From JAVBLW01 sp031553215 (GTDB lineage Bacteria; Bacillota_I; Bacilli_A; Acholeplasmatales; Anaeroplasmataceae), in the NCBI GenBank assembly GCA_031553215.1, contig JAVBLW010000003.1, positions 1 to 64,000 on the forward strand: a stretch of 64,000 bases of DNA, given 5' to 3'. Position numbers and translations under genes: made by a program. Under the pieces are notes generated by a model. It saw nothing but the letters and a program-made list of their open reading frames with translations, had not been told where the DNA came from and did not search any database. Shown one piece after another: positions 1-7,724 of the stretch. Position 1 is the first letter of the stretch, and the number at the start of each line of letters is the position of its first letter.

Positions 1-16
1 GTGAGGATAAGGTAAT

Positions 17-199
17 ATGAAAAAAATATTAACAATACAAATAATTATAATCTTAATACTTTCATTAACATCATGTCGATTAAAGCACGAAAAACAATAT
101 GAAAGTGGAGATATATTATATCAATTAACAAAAGATAAAAATGGTAATAAGGTCGCAGAGTTTGCTGGATTATCAGAACTTGGTAAACAAAAAAAGTAG
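17..199 (+). CDS. Lipoprotein, N-terminal part (zero frame, before a frameshift)
   Basis: A 60-residue reading frame opens with a lysine-start, hydrophobic signal peptide and a lipobox (LTSC, Cys near residue 20), so the product should be a membrane-anchored surface lipoprotein. The frame ends at TAG right after a run of seven A. The -1 frame is open from 187 and continues without interruption into the reading frame that ends at 798, giving a sensible continuation (VVIVPECIDGYKIEY...). The two parts are almost certainly one gene of about 260 residues, split by a single-base deletion, a sequencing error, or a programmed -1 shift at A_AAA_AAG (190-196). The upstream bases gtgaggataa recur just after the second part. 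Confidence 0.7.
   Translation: MKKILTIQIIIILILSLTSCRLKHEKQYESGDILYQLTKDKNGNKVAEFAGLSELGKQKK
190..199 (+). promoter_or_regulatory. A_AAA_AAG slippery heptamer followed by a stop codon
   Basis: In the frame of the lipoprotein the bases read (ca)A AAA AAG TAG. This is the same heptamer that drives the -1 frameshift in E. coli dnaX, with a stop codon immediately after it. Slipping back one base leads into the long downstream frame. I did not see an obvious strong stem-loop or upstream Shine-Dalgarno stimulator, so an ordinary A-run indel is equally possible. Confidence 0.4.
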
Positions 200-255
200 T
201 AATAGTACCTGAGTGTATAGATGGATATAAAATTGAATATATAGGAGTTAAACAG

Positions 256-798
256 GTGCCGGCATCATTTGGAAATCCTTGTGTAAATATAAGAGAGTGT
301 GAGAGCTTAGAAAAAATATACTATTTAGGTTCTTGTGGTTTCACTACGAAGGGACCTGTTCTTGGTTTTATAAGTTATGATGTAAAAATGTTTTTTACGC
401 CTAAATCAAAATTATTTGATCTGGAATGTATTGATGGAGAAAGATGGGAATTTTGTTTTTTTGATGGAAATGGAACTGCAGGAGTATTTTTTCCTATATA
501 TTATCCAGTAGATGAAAAACTTTTTACATATAGTATCTATAATGCAAACATCACCTATTATTTAAACTACAACGAAGGTGAAGAAGATGTATATTGGTTT
601 GATGATTGTGATAATGAGCTAATAACATATATACCTATTGAACCAATAAGAGAAGGATATACCTTTAAGGGATGGTATAAAGAAACAGAATGTGTCAATG
701 AATGGAATTTTGATGTAGATATTGTACCAGGGAAGCAATATGATATTGAGGGGAATTACATTTATAGGGAAACGAAGCTATTTGCTAAATGGGAGTAG
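256..798 (+). CDS. Lipoprotein, C-terminal part with an InlB/Listeria-Bacteroides repeat
   Basis: The frame is open from 187; GTG at 256 is only the first nominal start, and no good ribosome binding site precedes it, so this is best read as the continuation of the lipoprotein beginning at 17. The first half resembles a BspA-like leucine-rich surface domain (VPECIDGYK..., ESLEKIYYLG). The last 60 residues (YIPIEPIREGYTFKGWYKE ... TKLFAKWE) are a Listeria/Bacteroides-type InlB repeat, found in many surface proteins of gut Bacillota. It probably acts in adhesion or surface display; no enzymatic motif is visible. Confidence 0.7.
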   Translation: MPASFGNPCVNIRECESLEKIYYLGSCGFTTKGPVLGFISYDVKMFFTPKSKLFDLECIDGERWEFCFFDGNGTAGVFFPIYYPVDEKLFTYSIYNANITYYLNYNEGEEDVYWFDDCDNELITYIPIEPIREGYTFKGWYKETECVNEWNFDVDIVPGKQYDIEGNYIYRETKLFAKWE

Positions 799-870
799 TG
801 AGGATAAATAGTAGAAGTTATACAAAAATTAAATAAATATTGAAAAATTATTAAAAAACAACTTTGTAAG

Positions 871-905
871 GCCTGATTCCTAAATTTAATAGGTTTCAGG
901 CTTTT
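871..905 (+). terminator. Rho-independent terminator after the surface lipoprotein
   Basis: Imperfect hairpin with GCCTGA (871-876) pairing with TCAGGC (896-901), extended by CCT/AGG, followed by TTTTCTTTTT. Confidence 0.7.
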
Positions 906-1001
906 CTTTTTAATGTTAATATAATAAATTTTTGATAATATATTTGCTTTTTATGAAAAAAAATGAAAACGACAAAAAGTTTAAAAATTTTAATTTATTT
1001 G

Positions 1002-1030
1002 TTTACTTTTACTAACCACTGCTATATAAT
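1002..1030 (+). promoter_or_regulatory. Candidate promoter of the polyamine transport operon
   Basis: TTTACT (1002-1007), 17 bases, TATAAT (1025-1030). The first gene starts 72 bases downstream after an aggagag ribosome binding site. The remainder of the 799-1101 gap holds the terminator and plain AT-rich sequence. Confidence 0.5.
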
Positions 1031-1101
1031 TCTATTAGTTATATAAAATTGCATTTTGGCAATACTAAAAACTAGTATTTATATTAACAGGAGAGTTAGA
1101 A

Positions 1102-2892
1102 ATGGCACGAAAATTAGTAGAATTAAAGGGTATTAAAAAATCATATGGTGATAACACAATTCTAAAAGATTTAAACATGTCAATCAATGAAAATGAGTTT
1201 GTTACTTTGTTAGGCCCATCAGGATGTGGTAAGACAACAACACTTAGAATCATTGGTGGTTTTGAAACAATGCAAGAAGGGCAATTATTATTGGATGGAG
1301 TTGAGATAGGTACAGAACCATCACACAAGAGACCAATTAATACTGTTTTTCAAAGATATGCATTATTCCCACACTTAAACATTTTTGATAATGTTGCGTT
1401 TGGATTAAGAAATAATGTATATTCTAATGTTTATGACATCGGTGTATATAATTTATTAGTAGAAAATAATTTTGATGAGGAAGAAATTGATAATGTTATT
1501 AGACATTTAGAAAATTTTTCTAGACCAAAAGATGTAAAAAAAGCAGCAATAGAATTCTTTGCTGATTTATCTATTACTGTTGAATTACAAACAGAGCTAA
1601 ATGATGTTAAAAAGCAATGCAAAAAAATGTCATTTGACAACTATTCGATTGTACTAAATGAAATCTTAAAAAATCATGAATTAGCAATTGAACTAGAAGG
1701 AAATACTTTTAAAGATACAGCGAAAGCTATTATTGATAAAGTAAGCAGTGAAGATGTATATTATAAAATTTTATTGAAATTACAAAATCGTAAATTTAAA
1801 GAAGAAGTAATTAATAAAGAAGTTAAAAATGCTCTTAAATTAGTAAACTTATCTGGATATGAAAATAGAGAAATTTCCAGCCTTAGTGGTGGGCAAATGC
1901 AAAGAATTGCAATTGCAAGAGCTATCGTAAATAAACCTAAAATTTTATTACTTGATGAACCTTTAGCTGCTCTTGACTTAAAATTACGTCAAAGCATGAG
2001 ATATGAATTAAAAGCAATGCAAAAAAATTTAGGTATTACATTTATATTTGTAACACATGATCAAGAAGAAGCAATGGTTATGAGTGATACTATAGTAGTA
2101 ATGAATAATGGTGAAATACAACAAATTGGACGTCCAGAAGATGTATATAATGCCCCAACAAATCGTTTTGTAGCTAATTTTATAGGTTCTTCTAATATTG
2201 TTAGAGGAAAATATTTAGGTAATGACCGTCTTGAAGCATTAGGTAAGACTTTTAAGGTAGATGTTCATGACTTTGAAGAAAATGAAAAGATCTGGTGTAT
2301 TGTTGAAAAAGAAGATTTTGACGTAGTTCCTTTAGAAAGTGCAAAATTAATTGGAGTGGTTCAAAAAGTTACCTTCAATAAAAAACAATATGAATTAGAA
2401 GTATTAATAAATGAAACAAAAATAAAAGTTATAAATGCAAATAAATTTAATGTTGGAGATGAAATTGGATTTACAATTGACCCACAAAATATTTATTGCG
2501 AATCAAAAACAGAAAACAAACAAACTTTACTTGCCAACTATGATGGAGATAATATCATGGAGGGAGTTTATTTAACTCAAAATCAAGTTAGTTTCTTAGG
2601 GGCAGATTTTGATTGCTATATCACAATTTTTGAAAAAGATGAAATTGTTGATGTTATGGTTAGACCAGAAGACTTTGACTTGGTTATTGAAGAACCAGAA
2701 AAAGCAATTTTACAAGGTGTTGTTACTTCAAGTGTATTTACTGGAGTGCATTTTGAGTTACACATTGATGTTAATGGACAACAATTATTAGTTCATGATT
2801 ATCAAAACTGTGAAGTTGGTCAAGTTGTTGGATTAAAAGTAGATTTCTTTGAAATTCATTTAATGAAGGTTAATGCCGATGAAGAAATTTAA
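1102..2892 (+). CDS. potA: Spermidine/putrescine ABC importer ATP-binding protein, with a large insertion
   Basis: Energises import of polyamines together with the two permeases and the binding protein that follow. The nucleotide-binding domain has Walker A GPSGCGKTT (38-46), Q-loop Gln84, signature LSGGQ (261-265), Walker B ILLLDEP (281-287) and switch His319. Between the Q-loop and the signature lies an extra helical, charged segment of about 130 residues (roughly 106-240). After the ATPase there are two TOBE-like blocks, each with a V.(K/R)(P)EDFD motif (about 395-470 and 510-590). At 596 residues it is far longer than the usual 350-380; the PotA proteins of mycoplasmas are also long with an insert at this site. 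The gene overlaps the next one. Assignment to polyamines rests on family resemblance and the four-gene order. Confidence 0.9.
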   Translation: MARKLVELKGIKKSYGDNTILKDLNMSINENEFVTLLGPSGCGKTTTLRIIGGFETMQEGQLLLDGVEIGTEPSHKRPINTVFQRYALFPHLNIFDNVAFGLRNNVYSNVYDIGVYNLLVENNFDEEEIDNVIRHLENFSRPKDVKKAAIEFFADLSITVELQTELNDVKKQCKKMSFDNYSIVLNEILKNHELAIELEGNTFKDTAKAIIDKVSSEDVYYKILLKLQNRKFKEEVINKEVKNALKLVNLSGYENREISSLSGGQMQRIAIARAIVNKPKILLLDEPLAALDLKLRQSMRYELKAMQKNLGITFIFVTHDQEEAMVMSDTIVVMNNGEIQQIGRPEDVYNAPTNRFVANFIGSSNIVRGKYLGNDRLEALGKTFKVDVHDFEENEKIWCIVEKEDFDVVPLESAKLIGVVQKVTFNKKQYELEVLINETKIKVINANKFNVGDEIGFTIDPQNIYCESKTENKQTLLANYDGDNIMEGVYLTQNQVSFLGADFDCYITIFEKDEIVDVMVRPEDFDLVIEEPEKAILQGVVTSSVFTGVHFELHIDVNGQQLLVHDYQNCEVGQVVGLKVDFFEIHLMKVNADEEI

Positions 2893-3694
2893 ATTTATGT
2901 CATTGCCATATTTTATATGGCTGTGTGTATTAGTTTTTATTCCAGTAATAATAATGCTAGTATTAGCATTTACTAAAACAGATGGACTAGATTTTTCTAG
3001 TGCAAAGTTTACTTTAAAGAATTTTGAAGAATTAGGTAATCCTATTTATATTCGTTCATTATTCAATTCATTAAAAATAGCATTTTTAACGACAGTTGTA
3101 TGTGTATTAGTTGGATATCCAGCTGCATATATTATTTCTTTTTCAAAAATAAAAAGAAAAATGTTAGTTTTATTATGTATGATTTTGCCTATGTGGAGTA
3201 ATATGCTTCTTAGAATAGTAGCTTGGGAAAAGTTATTTTATGAAGTTAGTATTTTAAATAAAATTGGTATATCTTTTAATTTGATTGGTAGTGAGGGTGC
3301 GGTAATATTTGTTAATGCTATTACATATTTACCGTTTATGATCTTCCCAATATTCACTATTTTAGAAAAGACAGATCGTTCTTTAATCGAGGCATCTAAG
3401 GATTTAGGTGTTCCTGCATATAAGACATTCTTTAAAGTAACTTTACCGTTATCATTAAAGGGGGTTTTCAGTGGAATAATTATGGTGTTTTTACCAGCTG
3501 CCACAGGATTTGCGATTAGTGAAAGAATAGGTGCGGGTCAAATATTATTAATTGGTAACGTTATAGAGAATATGTTTAAGCGTGCATTTAATTATAATTT
3601 AGGTGCTTTACTTGCAATATTTGTTTCTGTAATTATTACCATATCAGTTATCCTTCTTCAAAAAATTGACAAGGAAGGAGAGACTTTACTATGA
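2879..3694 (+). CDS. potB: Spermidine/putrescine ABC importer permease (PotB type)
   Basis: Inner membrane permease of the polyamine importer, with six predicted membrane segments and the EAA loop (IEASKDLGVPAYKTFFKVTLP) that docks on PotA. I place the start at ATG 2879 because AAGG at 2866-2869 is 9 bases upstream of it, whereas ATG 2873 is only 3 bases away. The gene overlaps the end of potA by 14 bases, which implies translational coupling. Length 271, normal for the family. Confidence 0.88.
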   Translation: MKKFKFMSLPYFIWLCVLVFIPVIIMLVLAFTKTDGLDFSSAKFTLKNFEELGNPIYIRSLFNSLKIAFLTTVVCVLVGYPAAYIISFSKIKRKMLVLLCMILPMWSNMLLRIVAWEKLFYEVSILNKIGISFNLIGSEGAVIFVNAITYLPFMIFPIFTILEKTDRSLIEASKDLGVPAYKTFFKVTLPLSLKGVFSGIIMVFLPAATGFAISERIGAGQILLIGNVIENMFKRAFNYNLGALLAIFVSVIITISVILLQKIDKEGETLL

Positions 3695-4512
3695 TAGAAA
3701 CTAAAAGTTTTTTGGATACATTAAAAAAAGTTTTAAAGTGGGCATTTATAGGATTAGTTTTCTTCCTATTATATTTCCCAATAATAATCATTATTGTTTT
3801 ATCTTTAAATAAAGATGTCAGAGGTAGTACTTGGGGCGGATTTACATTGCAATGGTATGCAGAGATATTTAAAATAAAATCATTATATACATCAATAATT
3901 AATTCTATATTAGTTGCGATGTATTCAACATTGTTTGCGACTATTATTGGTATATTTGCAAGTATCGGTATTAATGCTTTATCAAGAAAGAAGAAGAAAG
4001 CAATGATGCTATTTAATAACATTCCTATGCTTAATTCTGAAATTGTTACAGGGATATCTGTAATGTTAGTCTTTGTCGCATTACTTCCATTGTTCCCTAA
4101 TATATTTGGTTTTACGACCATGTTGATAGCACATATTTTCTTTACTGTTCCGTATGTTATATTAAGTATCTTACCAAAACTACGTGAATGTGATGAAAAT
4201 TTATTTGAGGCTGCACAGGATTTAGGATGTTCACCATATAAATCATTGATGAAGGTAATAATACCAGCTATCAAAACAGGTATTTTTACAGGGGCATTAC
4301 TTGCATTTACAATGAGTATTGATGACTTCGTTATTTCTTATTTTACAGGTGGTAATGGGTTTACTAACTTCTCTAACTGGATATATGCCCGTTTAAGTAG
4401 AAGAAACTTCTCACCTGCGGCATATGCATATAATGCGCTACTTACTTTAGTTGTATTATCGAGTGTTTTAATCGCAAATTTAAAAAGTTCAAAGAAGGGT
4501 AAGAAGAGCTAA
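3691..4512 (+). CDS. potC: Spermidine/putrescine ABC importer permease (PotC type)
   Basis: Second permease of the importer. It has about six membrane segments and an EAA loop (FEAAQDLGCSPYKSLMKVIIP). The segment MSIDDFVISYFTGG is typical of PotC. It starts in a 4-base ATGA overlap with potB, preceded by GGAAGGAGAG. The last residues are very basic (SSKKGKKS). Confidence 0.9.
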   Translation: MIETKSFLDTLKKVLKWAFIGLVFFLLYFPIIIIIVLSLNKDVRGSTWGGFTLQWYAEIFKIKSLYTSIINSILVAMYSTLFATIIGIFASIGINALSRKKKKAMMLFNNIPMLNSEIVTGISVMLVFVALLPLFPNIFGFTTMLIAHIFFTVPYVILSILPKLRECDENLFEAAQDLGCSPYKSLMKVIIPAIKTGIFTGALLAFTMSIDDFVISYFTGGNGFTNFSNWIYARLSRRNFSPAAYAYNALLTLVVLSSVLIANLKSSKKGKKS

Positions 4513-5615
4513 TGAAAAAAATATTAATTATTGCATTAACGTATATAGTTATTACAGCTGTTGCTCTTGTTATTATAATTGACACTGGTTCTAAGATGTA
4601 TTTACTTAACTGGGGTGAATACATGGATCCTCAATTAATAGAAGAATTCGAGGAAAAATACAATGTTTCAGTTGTAATGGATGAAGTTGGCTCAAGTGAA
4701 GAAATGTACCAAAAAATAAGTAGTGGTACTACAAAATATGATTTAGCTATTCCTGGTGACTATGTAATTGAAAAATTATATAAAGATAATTTAATTGATA
4801 CAATAGACTTTTCTTTATTAGAAAACTATGAAGAAAATATGTTTAATGACGATTTAGAAATCTTAAGATCAGAATTTTTTGAAGGTAATCAAAGTGTAAG
4901 TATTCCATATTTTTGGGGTGCATATGCAATAATTTATTCTGAAAAGAAAGCTGGAGTAAAAGAAGCAGTAGAAGAAAATGGTTTCGATGTTTTCTTTAAT
5001 AAAGGTGCTCTACCTAGTGGTACTAAAGTTGGAATGTATGATATTGCAAGATGGTTATGTACATGTTATTTGCTAAATAATGGTATGGATGTTAATACTA
5101 CTGATTTTGATACTGATGGTTTGGCTGATAAAATTAGTAAAGCAGCCAAATCTCAAGGTTATACAATGTGGGCAAATGATGCATTAAAGAAATCTATTGC
5201 CGAAGGTAATTTAGATGTTGCCTTTGTTCAATTAGGAGATTTCTTTGACCAATATTATATTACTGTAGATTCAGATGCTGATGTAACATTTGGATGCTAT
5301 ATTCCTGATTATACTGCCGCATTCTATGATGGATTAGTTATTCCAAAGAATGCAGCTCATAAAGATTTAGCTCATAAATTTATAGATTTCTTTTTAGATA
5401 CTGATGTGGCTTTTGAAAATGCTTGTTATGTAGGTTATTCTCCAACAATAAAGAGCGTTATTCAGACTATTGAAGAAGATGAAGAGTTTGATGAAATGTT
5501 AGAATTATATCCTTTTTATACTAATCCTATGGCTGATAAGACTGGTTCATTGTTTAGAGATTTAGGTACTGCTTATTCGACTAGAGTAGAAAAAATTTAT
5601 AATGCTGCTAAATAG
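4512..5615 (+). CDS. potD: Polyamine-binding protein (PotD type), membrane-anchored
   Basis: Extracellular substrate-binding protein that delivers spermidine/putrescine to PotBC. After the N-terminal hydrophobic helix (residues 4-25) the mature part begins LLNWGEYMDP, the hallmark of PotD/PotF proteins; YDLAIPGDYVIEKL and the FWGAYAIIYS segment also fit. There is no lipobox Cys, so the helix is probably an uncleaved anchor. It starts at TAATG, overlapping the potC stop by one base, and is the fourth gene of the operon. Confidence 0.88.
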   Translation: MKKILIIALTYIVITAVALVIIIDTGSKMYLLNWGEYMDPQLIEEFEEKYNVSVVMDEVGSSEEMYQKISSGTTKYDLAIPGDYVIEKLYKDNLIDTIDFSLLENYEENMFNDDLEILRSEFFEGNQSVSIPYFWGAYAIIYSEKKAGVKEAVEENGFDVFFNKGALPSGTKVGMYDIARWLCTCYLLNNGMDVNTTDFDTDGLADKISKAAKSQGYTMWANDALKKSIAEGNLDVAFVQLGDFFDQYYITVDSDADVTFGCYIPDYTAAFYDGLVIPKNAAHKDLAHKFIDFFLDTDVAFENACYVGYSPTIKSVIQTIEEDEEFDEMLELYPFYTNPMADKTGSLFRDLGTAYSTRVEKIYNAAK

Positions 5616-5622
5616 GTAGTTT

Positions 5623-6033
5623 ATGGAAGATGAAATTAATGCTTATTTAAAAGCAAAACAAAAAAAATCACTTGAATTAATAAGTGAACAAATTGGATTA
5701 AAAAAATATTATAATTTCTTTGATGTATTTAAATTATTTAAAAGCTTTGGATTTACTAAAGAAATCAAATTCGAAGAAATTGTTAATTATCTTCCTGCAA
5801 ATTACCAAATATATAATAATATAGAGGATTTTACAAAAGGATATATTAATGAATATGATATTTATAAAATATATGCTATAAATTATGGACATATATTCGT
5901 ACTTATTGTGGTCTCAAGTAAAGATGGTACTATTATAAGTAATTATTATGGTGAAACAATAAATGACTTTACAATGAATATTTATTATTGTTTAGATATT
6001 ATGTGTAAGCCGAATCCATTTTGTTGTAATTAA
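5623..6033 (+). CDS. Hypothetical protein at the end of the polyamine operon
   Basis: I do not recognise this 136-residue protein. It starts 7 bases after potD, so it should be cotranscribed. It has a lysine-rich helical N-terminus (residues 1-45), no signal peptide or membrane segment, and a C-terminus with three Cys (YYCLDIMCKPNPFCCN). A terminator follows directly. The position suggests a role linked to polyamines, but nothing in the sequence proves it. Confidence 0.7.
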   Translation: MEDEINAYLKAKQKKSLELISEQIGLKKYYNFFDVFKLFKSFGFTKEIKFEEIVNYLPANYQIYNNIEDFTKGYINEYDIYKIYAINYGHIFVLIVVSSKDGTIISNYYGETINDFTMNIYYCLDIMCKPNPFCCN

Positions 6034-6035
6034 AT

Positions 6036-6075
6036 AAAGAACGCAATTGGCTAATGCTGATTGCGTTCTTTATTT
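6036..6075 (+). terminator. Terminator of the polyamine operon
   Basis: Eleven-base perfect stem AAAGAACGCAA (6036-6046) / TTGCGTTCTTT (6061-6071) with a 14-base loop and a T-rich tail. Confidence 0.85.
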
Positions 6076-6094
6076 TGGAAAAAATAAAATATTC

Positions 6095-6123
6095 TTGTAA
6101 AAAAGTAAAAAACCTTATATAAT
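6095..6123 (+). promoter_or_regulatory. Promoter of the AAA ATPase gene
   Basis: TTGTAA (6095-6100), 17 bases, TATAAT (6118-6123). Confidence 0.65.
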
Positions 6124-6172
6124 ATAGACAAATATGCAATTAGATTGCAAATTTGTCGAAAGAAGGGTTAGT

Positions 6173-7432
6173 ATGATTTATATTAAAAGAGCCATAGAAG
6201 AGCACATTTTAAAATCAAGCAAAACTTTCAAATCTGTTTTATTGACGGGACCTAGACAGGTAGGTAAATCTACAGTTTTGAAAAATATGTACACAAATAG
6301 AAAATATATTACTTTGGATGATCCATTTATGGAAGAACAGGCAAAGGCAAATGGAAATATGTTTCTCATGTTAAATACTCCACCAATCATTATTGATGAA
6401 GTACAATATGCTCCTGAATTATTTAGATATATTAAAATGAAGTGTGATGAAACTAATGAAAATGGTATGTTTCTTTTAACTGGCTCACAACAATTTATGC
6501 TAATGAAAAATGTTTCCGAAACATTATCTGGAAGAATCAATATATTGGAATTATCTGGGTTATCTTTAAGGGAAATAAAGAAAGATTCTTTTAATCATCA
6601 CTTTATTCCAACTTTGGAATATATAAGTAAAAGACAAAAAACTGTCAAAGGGGCAGATGACATTTGGGATATTATTCATAGGGGTTCATATCCAGCTTTA
6701 CAAGATAAAATGGTGGATTGGTCAGCATTCTATTCAAATTATGTAAAGACATATATAGAACGTGATGTTAGACAGTTAACTGCAGTGCAGGATGAGGATG
6801 CCTTTAGAAGATTTATGATTTCAATTGCGGCTAGAACAGGAGAAGTTTTAAACTATACAAATATCGCTACTGATATAGGTAAGGAAGTTAATACGATTAA
6901 GAATTGGGTTTCTATTCTAGAGGCTTCAGGGATTATATATTTACTAGAACCATATGCTTCCAATTCTCTAAAAAAGGCTATTAAGACGCCTAAGATATAT
7001 TTTAGGGATACGGGATTAGTTTGTTATTTGACAAGGTGGTTAACCGCTGAGGCAGCAGCAAGTGGGGCTATGAATGGTCATTTATTTGAAACTTTTGTTA
7101 TCTCTGAAATATTAAAATCATATACAAATAAGGGATTAGATTACAGATTTTATTTATCATATTATAGAGGCAGAGATAAAACAAAATTAAAGAAGGATGG
7201 CAAAGTTATCGATGTTGAAGGTGAAATTGATTTAATAATCGAAGAAAATGGTGTTTTATACCCAGTTGAGATAAAATTAACTTCTAATCCAACAGCTGAT
7301 CAAACTTCATCTTTCATGGTTCTTGATAAAGTAGTTGAAAAAAAACGAGGTTCTGGTGCCGTAGTTTGCTTGTGTCCATCAGTTGGAATGATTAGAGAAA
7401 ACATTTTTTCCTTGCCTGTCTGGTATATATAA
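6173..7432 (+). CDS. AAA family ATPase with DUF4143 C-terminal domain
   Basis: A 419-residue protein of the large AAA_14/DUF4143 family of unknown biological role. The ATPase part has Walker A GPRQVGKST, Walker B PIIIDEVQYAP and sensor LLTGSQQF. The second half has the DUF4143 elements: RDVRQL, the winged-helix-like segment NTIKNWVSILEASGIIYLLEPY, and a nuclease-like end with EIDLIIE and YPVEIK that resembles a PD-(D/E)XK fold. The start is ATG 6173, preceded by AGAAGGG at 6160-6166; an upstream ATG at 6134 lacks a ribosome binding site. It is a single-gene unit between a terminator and the next promoter. Such ATPases are often mobile accessory genes. Confidence 0.85.
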   Translation: MIYIKRAIEEHILKSSKTFKSVLLTGPRQVGKSTVLKNMYTNRKYITLDDPFMEEQAKANGNMFLMLNTPPIIIDEVQYAPELFRYIKMKCDETNENGMFLLTGSQQFMLMKNVSETLSGRINILELSGLSLREIKKDSFNHHFIPTLEYISKRQKTVKGADDIWDIIHRGSYPALQDKMVDWSAFYSNYVKTYIERDVRQLTAVQDEDAFRRFMISIAARTGEVLNYTNIATDIGKEVNTIKNWVSILEASGIIYLLEPYASNSLKKAIKTPKIYFRDTGLVCYLTRWLTAEAAASGAMNGHLFETFVISEILKSYTNKGLDYRFYLSYYRGRDKTKLKKDGKVIDVEGEIDLIIEENGVLYPVEIKLTSNPTADQTSSFMVLDKVVEKKRGSGAVVCLCPSVGMIRENIFSLPVWYI

Positions 7433-7455
7433 TATATTTTTGATGCTAGGTGCTA

Positions 7456-7484
7456 TTGACTTTTTATTTATAAAACTGTAAAAT
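7456..7484 (+). promoter_or_regulatory. Promoter of the valS T-box leader
   Basis: TTGACT (7456-7461), 17 bases, TAAAAT (7479-7484). Confidence 0.7.
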
Positions 7485-7494
7485 ATTTTTAATA

Positions 7495-7712
7495 ACAAAG
7501 AAATGAAGAGTAGGGTATATTAGACTTTTTAGAGAGAGTATGTTTGGTGAAAATACTTAAGGAATATATTTGAAGGTAATCATGGAGTTGCATATATGAA
7601 TTAGTAGTAGTTTATGCCGGGTAATTCCGTTAAGATGTTTTGAGTGCTAGTTAATCTAGAACTAAGGTGGTACCGCGTTTATAACGTCCTTGGATTTAAG
7701 GGCGTTTTTTTA
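7495..7712 (+). ncRNA. T-box riboswitch, valine-specific leader of the acetyltransferase-valS operon
   Basis: The conserved T-box AAGGTGGTACCGCG is at 7664-7677 and is followed by a terminator hairpin, AACGTCCTT (7683-7691) / AAGGGCGTT (7698-7706), with a T-run. On the 3' side of stem I, GAAGGTAATC holds a candidate GTA (valine) specifier at 7576-7578. Uncharged tRNA-Val should stabilise the antiterminator and allow transcription into the two genes below. The antiterminator would pair part of the T-box with the 5' arm of the terminator. Confidence 0.9.
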
Positions 7713-7724
7713 TTTGGAGGAAGT

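Noticed and set aside
1431..1640. Minus-strand frames inside potA, and similar antisense frames inside mutS2, ileS, jetC and others
   Set aside because: They shadow strongly supported genes, have low-complexity or improbable composition and no initiation signals.
2609..2791. A 60-codon plus-strand frame within potA
   Set aside because: Out-of-frame shadow of the TOBE region without a ribosome binding site.
7644..7724. Upstream extension of the acetyltransferase to 7644
   Set aside because: It would begin inside the T-box antiterminator and run through the terminator hairpin; GGAGGAAGT marks ATG 7725.
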